Positions 18,209 through 25,783 of a stretch of 44,428 nucleotides of DNA are shown piece by piece. The translations under genes and the position numbers were made by a program. This DNA comes from a virus, in the IMG/VR virus record IMGVR_UViG_3300044815_000097, positions 1 to 44,428 of that record. One strand, 5' to 3'. The notes under the pieces are model-generated. The model was not told the origin of the DNA and did not search any database. It saw only the letters and a program-made list of their open reading frames with translations. How positions within the stretch are numbered: position 1 is the first letter of the stretch; the number at the start of each line of letters is the position of its first letter.

Positions 18209-18733
18209 GTGTCGCAGTACCCCGTCATCGCTGCGGGCGACCTCATCACCGGGTCGTTGCTGCGGTCCATGCTGCCCGACTACATCGTCAAGTCCGCGTC
18301 CACCGCCAGGGCGTCGACCACCACGTTCACCGACGACCCGGAGCTGAGCATCCCCGTGGTCGCCGGCGAGGTGTGCTGGATCGAGTTCTACCTGATGTTC
18401 GCGTCCCTGGCCGCCGCGGACCTGAAGACCCAATGGTCGTCGCCGGCCGGCACCACCGGCAACCGGCGGGTCCTCGGCCCCGGGTCGGCAGCAGCGGACG
18501 CGAACGCCGACAACATCGCTGTGCGCCTCGGTGTGCACGTCACCGCCGGGTCGACCACGTACAGCGGTGTGCGGGACTCGGCCGCCAACTTCTTCCAGGT
18601 CCAGGAAGTCGGCCTGATCACCGTGGGCGGCACGGCCGGCAACGTGGTCCTGCAGTGGGCGCAGAACACTTCCAACGCCACCGCAACGACCCTCGCCGCC
18701 GGGTCCTTCGTACGGAAGACGAGGCTGTCATGA
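18209..18733 (+). CDS. small minor tail protein
   Basis: A 174-residue beta-rich protein (MSQYPVIAAGDLITGSLL) with a GGAGG ribosome site. The opening PVIAAGDLITGSLL recurs in small tail proteins that follow the tail-tip gene in Streptomyces phages. It is likely a fibre or tip component. Its stop overlaps the endolysin start. Confidence 0.72.
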   Translation: MSQYPVIAAGDLITGSLLRSMLPDYIVKSASTARASTTTFTDDPELSIPVVAGEVCWIEFYLMFASLAAADLKTQWSSPAGTTGNRRVLGPGSAAADANADNIAVRLGVHVTAGSTTYSGVRDSAANFFQVQEVGLITVGGTAGNVVLQWAQNTSNATATTLAAGSFVRKTRLS

Positions 18734-19572
18734 CGCTTGCCCCTGCGCCGCTGCTGGACGCCCGGCGACTGCTCATCGACCACCTGCACATCGACCCGCT
18801 GTCCGTCGGCGTGGTCGGAGACACCGCCCACGCCGAAGGTGGCGACAGCTACCACCTGGGCGCCGACAAGCTGCGGGAACGCCTCGGTCATGACCGGTAC
18901 TCCGTCGACGAGTCCCCGCGCGACCGGCGTCCCACCGATGCGGCGGCCGCCCTCGACGTCGGCGACTTCGCCGTCACCGTGGCCGGGAAGCTGCACACCC
19001 TGCCCACCTTCAGCATCTGGCTGGTCGCCCAGTGCAAGGCCGGCACCGCGGACACCGCCGACATCCGGGAGGTCATCTACTCGCCGGACAGCAAGACGGT
19101 AAAGCGGTGGGACCGGCTCGGCCGGCGCACCAGTGGCGACGGCTCGCACCTGTTCCACACGCACATCTCGTATTTCCGGGACTCGGAGTCCCGGGACAAG
19201 GCCGGCCTGTTCCGCCGGTACCTGACCTACATCGGCCTGTTGGAGGACGGCGTGAGCCAAGCAGACGTGATCGCAGCCCTGAAGAGCCCCGAGGGTCAGC
19301 AGGCCATCGGCCTGGCCGTGAAGGCGCAGAAGATCCCCATCGTCGGCACCACCGTGCAGCGGGAGATCGGCACGGTGCTGTCCTGGATCGACCAGAACTT
19401 CACCGGCGTCAACAAGGCCATCGTGGCTTTGGCCGCGAAGGACCAGGTCGATGAGGCCGCCCTGGCCGCCGCGCTGATGCCGTTGCTGTCCGGCGACCAG
19501 CTCGAGGCTGTGATCCGGGCCGGGATGACCCCTGAGAAGCGTCTCGCTCTCGCCGCCCGGCTGGCGTCCTGA
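18730..19572 (+). CDS. endolysin, peptidase M15-like
   Basis: A 280-residue protein. Residues 1-160 look like a zinc peptidase of the M15/VanY group: HAEGGDSYH (34-42) and HLFHTHIS (140-147), where H145 would be a zinc ligand in HxH. It would cut peptidoglycan stem peptides at host lysis. The C-terminal 120 residues are helical and may bind the wall or form oligomers. The fit to M15 is by motif only. Start overlaps the upstream stop; holin-type genes follow. Confidence 0.75.
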   Translation: MTLAPAPLLDARRLLIDHLHIDPLSVGVVGDTAHAEGGDSYHLGADKLRERLGHDRYSVDESPRDRRPTDAAAALDVGDFAVTVAGKLHTLPTFSIWLVAQCKAGTADTADIREVIYSPDSKTVKRWDRLGRRTSGDGSHLFHTHISYFRDSESRDKAGLFRRYLTYIGLLEDGVSQADVIAALKSPEGQQAIGLAVKAQKIPIVGTTVQREIGTVLSWIDQNFTGVNKAIVALAAKDQVDEAALAAALMPLLSGDQLEAVIRAGMTPEKRLALAARLAS

Positions 19573-19574
19573 CC

Positions 19575-19883
19575 TTGGACCCGTTCGGAATCCCCGGCGG
19601 CGTCCTCGTCCAGGCCGGTGCCAGCGGGATCCTGCTCCTCACCGTCGTGGGAATCATGCTGGGCCGGCTCGTCCCGGTGCGCACCCTGGACCGTATTGAG
19701 AAGGTGCACTCCGACCGGCTCGCCGAGGAAAAGGCCAGGGGCGACGAATGGAAAGCGTTCGGGCAGGCCCAGGGGCAACGCAACGAGATCATCGCGCAGC
19801 AGCTCGCCGAGCTGACCGAAGTAGGGCGAACCGCGAACGCCATGATCGAAGGGCTGAAGCAGGCTTCGGGCAGGCGGACGTGA
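19575..19883 (+). CDS. membrane-anchored coiled-coil protein, lysis cluster
   Basis: A 102-residue protein starting at TTG. One hydrophobic segment (about residues 15-32) is followed by a charged coiled coil (about 40-95). The shape resembles a spanin-like or holin-like protein, and it lies directly after the endolysin. Confidence 0.7.
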   Translation: MDPFGIPGGVLVQAGASGILLLTVVGIMLGRLVPVRTLDRIEKVHSDRLAEEKARGDEWKAFGQAQGQRNEIIAQQLAELTEVGRTANAMIEGLKQASGRRT

Positions 19884-20098
19884 GGTGGCCGTGGACGAAG
19901 CGGTCGGCCACCGACGCCCCGCCGGCGTCCGACGACGTGCAGGAAGCCACCGAGGCCCGGCAGGCAGCTGAGGAGGCGTTGATGCGCAGCCAGGAACAGA
20001 CCGCTGAGGTGCGGGACCTGGCGGCGAAGCTGCGCCAGCACCGCCGGGTCAACCACTTCGCTGAGCTGTTCCACGAGTCGTTCGGGGGGCCGCGGTGA
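19880..20098 (+). CDS. small lysis-cluster protein
   Basis: A 72-residue protein starting at GTG inside the previous stop. A helical charged part ends with the conserved-looking NHFAELFHESFGG, a motif seen in small proteins next to holin genes of actinophages. Role unknown. Confidence 0.72.
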   Translation: MRWPWTKRSATDAPPASDDVQEATEARQAAEEALMRSQEQTAEVRDLAAKLRQHRRVNHFAELFHESFGGPR

Positions 20099-20409
20099 CC
20101 TGTCAGACCGTGTCGTCGTCGCCCTGGGCGAACGCCGCCATTGTGGCCACCGCCCTGGGCGCCCTCGTGTTCGTGACGCTGTACGCGTGGATCACCCGCG
20201 GGGGATGGCGGACGTCGATCATGGGAAAGCATGTGATGACGTTCATGATCGTGATCCTGTTGGTGTCCGCCCTGGCTGTCGCCGCGATCATCTGGGGCAC
20301 TGACTGGCCGTATCGGGAGCTGATCCGCGGGACGGCGTGGTCGCTGATCGCCGGGTGTATCTGGTGGCAGGTGTTCATCCTGATCCGGGTCCAACACAAC
20401 CGGCCCTGA
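20095..20409 (+). CDS. three-helix membrane protein, holin candidate
   Basis: A 104-residue protein starting GTG with about three hydrophobic segments (near 12-33, 44-66 and 76-95). It overlaps the preceding gene and ends the lysis cluster. Holin is the simplest reading, but the + strand gene at 21807 is an equal candidate. Confidence 0.7.
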   Translation: MTCQTVSSSPWANAAIVATALGALVFVTLYAWITRGGWRTSIMGKHVMTFMIVILLVSALAVAAIIWGTDWPYRELIRGTAWSLIAGCIWWQVFILIRVQHNRP

Positions 20410-20414
20410 TACCC

Positions 20415-20465
20415 GCGCCGGCCGGCCTGCCGCCACCCTCCCTGGTGCTCACGGCCGGCCGGCGC
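20415..20465 (+). terminator. GC-rich hairpin after the lysis cluster
   Basis: Perfect 13-bp arms GCGCCGGCCGGCC (20415-20427) and GGCCGGCCGGCGC (20453-20465) around a 25-base loop. No T tract follows, so it may be a weak or factor-dependent terminator. Confidence 0.6.
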
Positions 20466-20504
20466 GCCCCGGCCACCATCACGTAACTCACGAAGGAGAG
20501 CGCC

Positions 20505-20732
20505 ATGCCCAAGCCCGTGCTGCCGGACGAGAACGAGCTGGCCCAGGGGTCGTACGAGGCGTACGCCGAGGCGACCGGCGGCAAGACCTTCGACGGCCGC
20601 GACATGCCCGCCTGGGAGAACCTGGGCGAGAAGATCCAGGGCGCCTGGCGCGCGGCGGCGGCTAAGGCCATCTCGATGCGCGTGGACTACGGCCCGCAGC
20701 GCTGGCACGCCGAACCGGATTCGTCAGCGTAA
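20505..20732 (+). CDS. small acidic protein of unknown function
   Basis: A 75-residue protein with a GAAGGAGAG ribosome site. It is acidic and helical at the N-terminus, with RDMPAWENLGEKIQGAWRAA in the middle. It is the last gene of the rightward late block and converges with the - strand gene that follows. No family recognised. Confidence 0.75.
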   Translation: MPKPVLPDENELAQGSYEAYAEATGGKTFDGRDMPAWENLGEKIQGAWRAAAAKAISMRVDYGPQRWHAEPDSSA

Positions 20733-20927
20733 TCCGCTGGCCGCGGCCCGGACGCGCATGAGCGCCTGGTGCCCCGCGTCGACGAGCTGCGCGGGGGACG
20801 GCGCGACCTCGGCGTGCTCGTGGTCGTCGTCTGTCGGCCAGTTCGCAAGGTACTTCGGCTCGGCCGACTGGATCTCCGTGACGTCGAACAGCGCGTCCGG
20901 CTCCACCCCGCACCACCAGCACCTCAT
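20724..20927 (-). CDS. small CxxC protein
   Basis: A 67-residue protein beginning MRCWWCGVEPDALFDV, with a single CWWC pair and an acidic middle. ATG chosen because AGGAG lies 12 bases ahead. It overlaps the tail of the convergent + gene by nine bases. It may bind a metal with a partner; function unknown. Confidence 0.65.
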   Translation of the reverse strand: MRCWWCGVEPDALFDVTEIQSAEPKYLANWPTDDDHEHAEVAPSPAQLVDAGHQALMRVRAAASGLR

Positions 20928-20944
20928 GACGACACCGTAGCTCC

Positions 20945-21376
20945 TCAGGCGTACGCGGCCGCCGGTGCCCACTCGGCGAGATAGCCGGGGCGATTCGCGT
21001 ACGGCACCGCCAGCAGGCGAACCAGGGTGTCGCCCAGGTAGGGATCCTCCGCCTCGTCGCGGACGCCGACTCCGAACTCTCCCTCAACCTGGACATCTAG
21101 CCCATCGGCTTCGGGCACCACCTTCTCGAGGATGACGCGTTTGGCAGCCACCTCGGCCAGGACGCGGGCGGGATCCCAGCGGGCGATGTGCTCGGCGTAC
21201 TGGTCCTCGAGATCGCCCCAGACACCGCCCACAATGGGGCCCGGGTGCTGACTCTCATTCGACGGGTAGACGCCCGGGTCACCAGCACGCCAGGCGTCGC
21301 CGTAGTCGGCAGCTGCCCGTGCCACCCGCTCGTCATCGTCGAGCTGGGCGCGCAGCCAGGTCACCAGGTCCGTCAT
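20945..21376 (-). CDS. DUF6221-like protein
   Basis: A 143-residue protein opening MTDLVTWLRAQLDDDERVAR and containing HIARWDPARVLAEVAAKR and a C-terminal LAVPYANRPGYLAEWAP. These match the pattern of the DUF6221 family, common in actinobacteria and their phages, with no known function. A start three codons upstream (21385) is also possible. It precedes the CWWC gene in the same direction. Confidence 0.78.
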   Translation of the reverse strand: MTDLVTWLRAQLDDDERVARAAADYGDAWRAGDPGVYPSNESQHPGPIVGGVWGDLEDQYAEHIARWDPARVLAEVAAKRVILEKVVPEADGLDVQVEGEFGVGVRDEAEDPYLGDTLVRLLAVPYANRPGYLAEWAPAAAYA

Positions 21377-21430
21377 GCAAGCCATCGTCTCACCAGGTCG
21401 GCTGCGTTTCGAGACAGTAACCGCCCACAG

Positions 21431-21781
21431 TCACGCGCCGGGCCGACCTTCGTCCCTTGGGCCCGGCGCGCCAACCTCCCGGAACCACGTCCCACCCCGC
21501 CGTACCCAACCCGGCTCCGTCGGCTTGCCGTCCGCCCCGTACTGGGCTGGCGTGTCCCACCAGTCGCCGCCCACCCGCCACGACCCGGCCAGGGCCTCGG
21601 CGGCCGCCTGGTCGTCACACAGGTACGCGCCGCCCCGCATGCCGGTGTGGTCGGCGAACCAGCGGCCGTCAGCCAGGTACCCGACGTAGATGTAGCGGCA
21701 CCGGTACGACTCCGGCGGCGCACAACGCCACCCCGCCGTGCGGGTCACACCGTGCTGCAGGTGCAGCTGAACCCGATCCAT
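21431..21781 (-). CDS. hypothetical protein, Trp-rich
   Basis: A 116-residue protein read leftward, with GC-rich third positions. The second half is Trp/Gly-rich (WRVGGDWWDTPAQYGADG), like small beta proteins. Two more ATG codons lie upstream in frame, but MDRVQLHLQHGV looks the natural start. It faces the holin candidate head to head. No family recognised. Confidence 0.6.
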   Translation of the reverse strand: MDRVQLHLQHGVTRTAGWRCAPPESYRCRYIYVGYLADGRWFADHTGMRGGAYLCDDQAAAEALAGSWRVGGDWWDTPAQYGADGKPTEPGWVRRGGTWFREVGAPGPRDEGRPGA

Positions 21782-21806
21782 CCGCCCATCGTCACAAGGA
21801 GCACCG

Positions 21807-22178
21807 ATGATCAGCAAGTACGGCAAGGCCATCGCCGCGGTCATCACCGCTGCCGTCGTCGTCGCCTACCAGGCCCTGTCCGGCGACCAGCACATCGACG
21901 CCACCGAGTGGGTGTCCATCGCCGTCGCCGCGGTCACCGCCGTCGGGGTGTGGCTGGTCCCGCTCGCCCCCGCCGCGAAGTGGTCCAAGACCGCCGTCGC
22001 CGCGGTCCTCGCCGTCCTGCAGGTCCTCACCACCGCCATCCTCGGCGGCATCGGCGCCGACGAGCTCCTGTTGATGGCGATCACCGCGGCGGGCGCTTTG
22101 GGCATCTACGTCGCCCCGGCGATCTCCCGCCCGGACCGGGCGCCCGCGGTGGTCGTCACAGCCGGGGCGGACACGTAG
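21807..22178 (+). CDS. holin candidate, multi-helix membrane protein
   Basis: A 123-residue protein (MISKYGKAIAAVITAAVVVA) with an AAGGAG ribosome site. It has three or four hydrophobic segments separated by TEWVSIAV and AAKWSKT, the layout of actinophage holins annotated near endolysin genes. It stands alone on the + strand, amid - strand genes, and ends at a strong terminator. Confidence 0.75.
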   Translation: MISKYGKAIAAVITAAVVVAYQALSGDQHIDATEWVSIAVAAVTAVGVWLVPLAPAAKWSKTAVAAVLAVLQVLTTAILGGIGADELLLMAITAAGALGIYVAPAISRPDRAPAVVVTAGADT

Positions 22179-22257
22179 GGAATCACCCCAGACCGGCCCG
22201 GATCATGGCTCACGTTTGAGCTGAGCGGCTTTGGCCCTCTGACCAGGCACAACGAAA

Positions 22258-22288
22258 GCGGCCCACCCTCATCGTGAGGGTGGGCCGC
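22258..22288. terminator. bidirectional terminator between convergent genes
   Basis: A 13-bp perfect stem, GCGGCCCACCCTC (22258-22270) with GAGGGTGGGCCGC (22276-22288), and a five-base loop. A CTTCTT stretch follows on the + side and TTTCGTT on the - side, so it can stop both the holin candidate and the leftward operon. Confidence 0.85.
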
Positions 22289-22301
22289 CTTCTTGCTGTG
22301 C

Positions 22302-22538
22302 TCAGGACGCGTCGCGCTGCACCGAGCGGATCTGGTTCCAGATCCGCCGGCCGATCCGCAGTCGCCGTCCGGTGCCTTTGCACCACCAGCAGTTGCGGAA
22401 CACCTTGCCGTCCTTGCGGGAGTGCCGGCCGCTGCCGTCACAGCACCAGCAGTTCGCGAACGGCCACCACGCGCAGCCGCCGACATAGAAGATGGTCACC
22501 GCGGCGAGGATGCCGAGGCCGATCAGCGTTGCCTTCAC
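22302..22538 (-). CDS. membrane-anchored zinc-finger (DnaJ-like CxxCxGxG) protein
   Basis: A 78-residue protein starting at GTG with GGAGG ahead. A hydrophobic N-terminal segment (about 3-24) is followed by two CxxC-GxG units, CWCCDGSG and CWWCKGTG, as in the DnaJ central zinc finger. Similar short proteins occur in actinobacterial integrative elements. It lies last in the leftward direction, separated from the TraB-like gene by a repeat-bearing gap. Confidence 0.72.
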   Translation of the reverse strand: MKATLIGLGILAAVTIFYVGGCAWWPFANCWCCDGSGRHSRKDGKVFRNCWWCKGTGRRLRIGRRIWNQIRSVQRDAS

Positions 22539-22562
22539 GGGGGATCCTCCGGGTGAATGTTG

Positions 22563-22727
22563 GTAGCACGACCCGTGCTACCGGTAGCACGGGTGAGAGA
22601 TCGCCGTGCTACCGGGCCGATGGCCTCTGAGCTGGGAAAACTCACGCAGGTAGCAAGTAGCGCGACTGCAGGCCCCCACCCTCGAAACGGCCCAGAGGGC
22701 GCTCCGGGGGGTGCGGGCCCGTGCTAC
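22563..22727. repeat. octamer cluster GTAGCACG / CGTGCTAC, candidate transfer locus (clt) or operator
   Basis: Five exact copies of one octamer lie in the 191-base gene-free gap: GTAGCACG at 22563-22570 and 22584-22591; its reverse complement CGTGCTAC at 22574-22581, 22605-22612 and 22720-22727. Related GTAGCAAGTAGCGCG is at 22650-22664. Copies alternate in direction. The cluster is directly downstream of the TraB-like gene and upstream of the last - strand gene. In Streptomyces plasmids TraB pumps bind 8-bp repeats (TRS) in clt sites near their gene, so clt is a good reading; an operator for the downstream gene is the alternative. Confidence 0.6.
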
Positions 22728-22729
22728 CG

Positions 22730-24850
22730 CTACTTGCTCTCGACCTGCCGGCGCTGCATCGCCGCCTCAAGAGCGGCCAGGTCGAAGCCTTGACCCTTGC
22801 CCTTCTCGAAGTGCTTCGGGTCATGCACTGACTTGCCGGCCACACCCAGGTCGCGCAGCTGCGCAGAGATCGCCGCAGGGGTCAGATCGGCGTAGTGCTC
22901 CGGCATCTCCTGCGACATCCGGGCGGCCAGCTCCGGCCACGAGATCCGGGCTTCGCCGGCGTAGAACACCGACCGGGCGTCCGCCATGACGTCGCGAGCC
23001 AACCGCGCGGCTTCCTCGCCGATGGCGGCACCGGACAGCGTGCCGAGGCGCTCCCGGTGACGGCGAGCCGCGATGAGGATCTTCTCCGCGTCCCCGTGGT
23101 CAGCGAGGAACGTCCGGACCGTCGGAGTCAGGTCAGACGCCCCGTAGAGGATGCCGACACCGCGATAGTCCTTCGTCCCGTTCGTCCCGTCACCGATCGG
23201 CAGCGCGGACGCGTCGTAGCCCTCTGAGTAGGCGTCGCCGCCCAGCACGGCCTCGCTGACCAGGCGGTTGCCGCACCGCAACGCGAAGCGGACCTGGTGG
23301 TTGTCGCGGAACCGGTTGAACAGCCGCCCCACGTCGCCGGAGCCGACCCCGGAGGGCTTCTGTGAGCTGTCCAGCAGGATCACGCCGGCGGACGGGCCCT
23401 GCGCCATGATGCGGCCCCACTTGCCGGCGATCCGCTTGTTGTAGTCCTGGTCCTCGGTTTCGAAGTAGACCTGGAACTCCTCACCAGCCACCACCCACAC
23501 CCGCAGGGCCGGGTACCGCGGGTCCCGGGCCAGCTCCTCGGTGAGCTTGCCTTCGGGGCACATCTCCACCGGCAGCGACGACAGGATGTCGTTGACCTCG
23601 GCGATGTGGGCGAGGACCTCGTCGAGCATTTCCTCCAGGTGGGTGAGCGGGTCGTTGTCGCGAGGGTTCGGGGCGTCCCCGACAACCCACCGGTGCGCGA
23701 CCAGGCGGAACTTGTCGTAGTCGGAGCTCTTCTTCCCGTCCGCGCCGAGGATCTTCACCCACGGGTCGAGCGCCGCGAACAGCAGGATCAGCCGCACGAA
23801 GAACGTCTTGCCCCGGCGCGGCATGGCGCCGATCAGGATCGAGTTCCACAGCAGCGTCAGGGTGACGAGCCGGTCCCGCTCGTCCTTGCCGAGCCGGATC
23901 GCCCGCCAGATGTTGCGCTGCTTCAGGTCGAGCATGTCCGTGCGCCCGACCGGGATGGCCAGGGGGTCCTGGTCGGCGACGAACAGCTGATGGCGCCGCT
24001 CCGACGTCTTGTCCTTGGTGAGGAACACCTGCTGGGCGGTCACGTCCAGCCCCGAGGCGATCTTCTCCTTGACCTTGACCGCGTCGGCGAAGCAGCCGCC
24101 GAACGGCAGGTGGACGACGACCTGCGACCCGCTGTCCCTTTCGTCGCGCGACATCTGCGACCCGAAGTCGATGACCTGGTCAGGCTTGTTCGGGTTGCCC
24201 AGGTTGGCGGCGTAGTAGGCGCGCAGCACCACGTCGGAGTTGATGCGGCGCTGCGCGTGGGCGACCACCGCGGTCCGGACGATCGGCTTGTTCGCCGGCC
24301 GGCCCAGGTGCGCCAGCCCAGGCAGGGCGGTGAGGATCGCGAGGACGGTCACCCAGGTGGGCTGGTTCATCAGGACCACCACCACGACCACCGCGGCGAC
24401 CAGCTCGGCGAGCAGGATCAGGCCGCGGAACAGGCGGATCGCCCGGGCCTTGTCGTGCAGCTTGTCCCACTCGGCGGCGTCGCCGTTGCTGGCGGCCTGC
24501 TGCCGCAGCTTCGACGACTCGTCCACCCACCACCAGCGGATCTGCCTGCCCAGCAGGGCAAACACGCCGACCAAGCCCCAGAACACGGCCAGGGGCAGGT
24601 ACTGGAACGGCAGCCGCACCGCGTGCACGGCGGTGCGGTGCGCGGCCAGGTGGGTGTTGCGCTTGACGGTCTTCTTGATCCCGGCGACGGTGCGCAGGTT
24701 CGCCGGGATGATCGGCACCAGCTCGTGGGTGCGGGCGATCACGTCGACGAAGACGGGCGCCCGGTCGGGGCGCGGCTCGTCGTCGTCGAGGGCCAGGTCG
24801 TAGTGCGAGTCGTACGTCTGCGACCCGTCGGCGGGGACCTGCTCTGCCAT
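22730..24850 (-). CDS. TraB-like DNA translocase (FtsK/SpoIIIE family)
   Basis: A 706-residue membrane pump of the kind that moves double-stranded DNA between Streptomyces mycelia. Order: an acidic N-terminus, hydrophobic segments near residues 84-101 and 141-182, then the ATPase domain with Walker A GAMPRRGKT (341-349), a Walker B-like VWVVAGEE (451-458) and a conserved DSSQKPS (494-500). The last 75 residues (ISWPELAARMSQ..., LTPAAISAQLRDLGV) look like the winged-helix DNA-recognition part. Walker B has Gly-Glu-Glu where Asp-Glu is usual. An AAGGAGG ribosome site precedes the ATG. Chromosomal FtsK is unlikely: too short, and in a transfer-type operon. Confidence 0.87.
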   Translation of the reverse strand: MAEQVPADGSQTYDSHYDLALDDDEPRPDRAPVFVDVIARTHELVPIIPANLRTVAGIKKTVKRNTHLAAHRTAVHAVRLPFQYLPLAVFWGLVGVFALLGRQIRWWWVDESSKLRQQAASNGDAAEWDKLHDKARAIRLFRGLILLAELVAAVVVVVVLMNQPTWVTVLAILTALPGLAHLGRPANKPIVRTAVVAHAQRRINSDVVLRAYYAANLGNPNKPDQVIDFGSQMSRDERDSGSQVVVHLPFGGCFADAVKVKEKIASGLDVTAQQVFLTKDKTSERRHQLFVADQDPLAIPVGRTDMLDLKQRNIWRAIRLGKDERDRLVTLTLLWNSILIGAMPRRGKTFFVRLILLFAALDPWVKILGADGKKSSDYDKFRLVAHRWVVGDAPNPRDNDPLTHLEEMLDEVLAHIAEVNDILSSLPVEMCPEGKLTEELARDPRYPALRVWVVAGEEFQVYFETEDQDYNKRIAGKWGRIMAQGPSAGVILLDSSQKPSGVGSGDVGRLFNRFRDNHQVRFALRCGNRLVSEAVLGGDAYSEGYDASALPIGDGTNGTKDYRGVGILYGASDLTPTVRTFLADHGDAEKILIAARRHRERLGTLSGAAIGEEAARLARDVMADARSVFYAGEARISWPELAARMSQEMPEHYADLTPAAISAQLRDLGVAGKSVHDPKHFEKGKGQGFDLAALEAAMQRRQVESK

Positions 24851-24851
24851 C

Positions 24852-25301
24852 TCAGCCCTCCTTCCGTTGCGCTAACCGGTACTGTCGCCTGCGCGCGCGG
24901 GCGCATTGGCGGCACTGACGCCCACCGTTCGTCATGATCTTTGTATTCCTATCGTCGAACTCGTGACCGCGAATGCAGTGCGTCTTGGCTGCGTTGATCG
25001 CGGCCGGCGCGGTTCCGCGCAGGATGTTGGTCCGCTGGGTCGCTGGCTCAAGATGGTCGGGAGCGACGCACCAGGTATTGCCACAGAGGTGGTCCAGCGT
25101 GAGTCCTTGAGGGATCTCGGAGATCCACACCTGATAGGCGAATCGGTGAGCCAGGATCTGCCGATACACGTAACAGAAGCGGCCATACCCACAGTTGTTG
25201 AAGTGGCTGGTCCACCGCATACATCCGTTCGCGTCAGGTAACCGTATGCTCTTATGGAACCGGATCTTGTCCGCATGGTTCAGCCATCGGAGTTCAATCA
25301 C
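24852..25301 (-). CDS. HNH endonuclease, probable homing insertion
   Basis: A 149-residue HNH nuclease. The core is AHRFAYQVWISEIPQGLTLDHLCGN and CVAPDHLEPATQRTN, with H and N residues in the usual places; the C-terminus has HCIRGHEF and CRQCARARRR. It starts GTG with GAGGAG ahead. It lies between small operon genes and the TraB-like gene, and its DNA is clearly poorer in GC and less biased at third positions than the neighbours, which suggests recent arrival as a free-standing homing nuclease. Confidence 0.88.
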   Translation of the reverse strand: MIELRWLNHADKIRFHKSIRLPDANGCMRWTSHFNNCGYGRFCYVYRQILAHRFAYQVWISEIPQGLTLDHLCGNTWCVAPDHLEPATQRTNILRGTAPAAINAAKTHCIRGHEFDDRNTKIMTNGGRQCRQCARARRRQYRLAQRKEG

Positions 25302-25337
25302 GACTGGTGTGCTCCTCTGCAGTATCGGGAGGGTGGG

Positions 25338-25380
25338 GCGGGGCGCGACCGGCTGCCAGGCCGTGAGGGTCGCGCCCCGC
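25338..25380 (-). terminator. hairpin between small transfer genes and HNH/TraB
   Basis: Perfect 13-bp arms GCGGGGCGCGACC (25338-25350) and GGTCGCGCCCCGC (25368-25380), with a 17-base loop, directly after the last tiny gene. It could reduce readthrough into the HNH and TraB-like genes, so that the pump is made at a lower level. No T tract seen. Confidence 0.6.
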
Positions 25381-25386
25381 GCGGAG

Positions 25387-25521
25387 CTACTTGCCGTCCC
25401 GCTCGCGCTTACCGTCGGGGCGGATCTTGTTGTGCTCGTAGACGGCGCCGCTCTTCTTCTCGATGCGGATATCGCCGTTCGGGTACTTCGTCTTCTTCAC
25501 GGTCTTGTCGAAAATCGTCAT
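25387..25521 (-). CDS. tiny basic protein, transfer operon
   Basis: A 44-residue basic protein (MTIFDKTVKKTKYPNGDIRI) with GC-rich third positions. Its ATG overlaps the stop of the next upstream gene (TGATG). It is the last of a run of coupled tiny genes. Function unknown; tiny spread (Spd) genes are typical in such operons. Confidence 0.65.
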   Translation of the reverse strand: MTIFDKTVKKTKYPNGDIRIEKKSGAVYEHNKIRPDGKRERDGK

Positions 25522-25682
25522 CACTTGCCGCCCTTCTTGGCCTGCGCGGCCTCGCGCACCTCACGGGCGTAGCGGTCGGCCTTAGCCGCAGAGTCACCCA
25601 TGGCCAGCGAGGCCCGGCGCTTCTCCTCAGCTACCTGATCGATGATTTTCTTCGTCATCACTTGCCGCCCTTCTTGGCCTGC
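25515..25682. repeat. 31-bp direct repeat in two tiny genes
   Basis: The same 31 bases occur at 25515-25545 and 25652-25682. Each copy covers the end of one tiny gene (coding AKKGGK) and the start region of the next. It marks a tandem duplication of a gene end within the operon and could be a site for deletion by recombination. Confidence 0.85.
25521..25658 (-). CDS. tiny helical protein, transfer operon
   Basis: A 45-residue protein (MTKKIIDQVAEEKRRASLAM) ending QAKKGGK, one helix, strongly charged. The end is nearly identical to the upstream neighbour, consistent with the duplication. Start and stop overlap those of its neighbours by one base each. Confidence 0.65.
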   Translation of the reverse strand: MTKKIIDQVAEEKRRASLAMGDSAAKADRYAREVREAAQAKKGGK

Positions 25683-25783
25683 TGCTTCGCGGCCTTAGCC
25701 CGTTCGGCGTCCCGCTTGTCCCAGTAGTCCTTCAGCGACATCGAGCCGCCTTTGTACTGGTCCCACGCGTCCTTCTTCGCCAT
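25658..25783 (-). CDS. tiny basic protein, transfer operon
   Basis: A 41-residue Lys-rich protein (MAKKDAWDQYKGGSMSLKDY) ending QAKKGGK as in the next gene. Coupled to both neighbours by one-base overlaps. No known family. Confidence 0.65.
   Translation of the reverse strand: MAKKDAWDQYKGGSMSLKDYWDKRDAERAKAAKQQAKKGGK

Noticed and set aside
22730-24850. Host chromosomal FtsK
   Set aside because: It lacks the long linker and four-helix N-terminus, and its neighbours are transfer-type genes.
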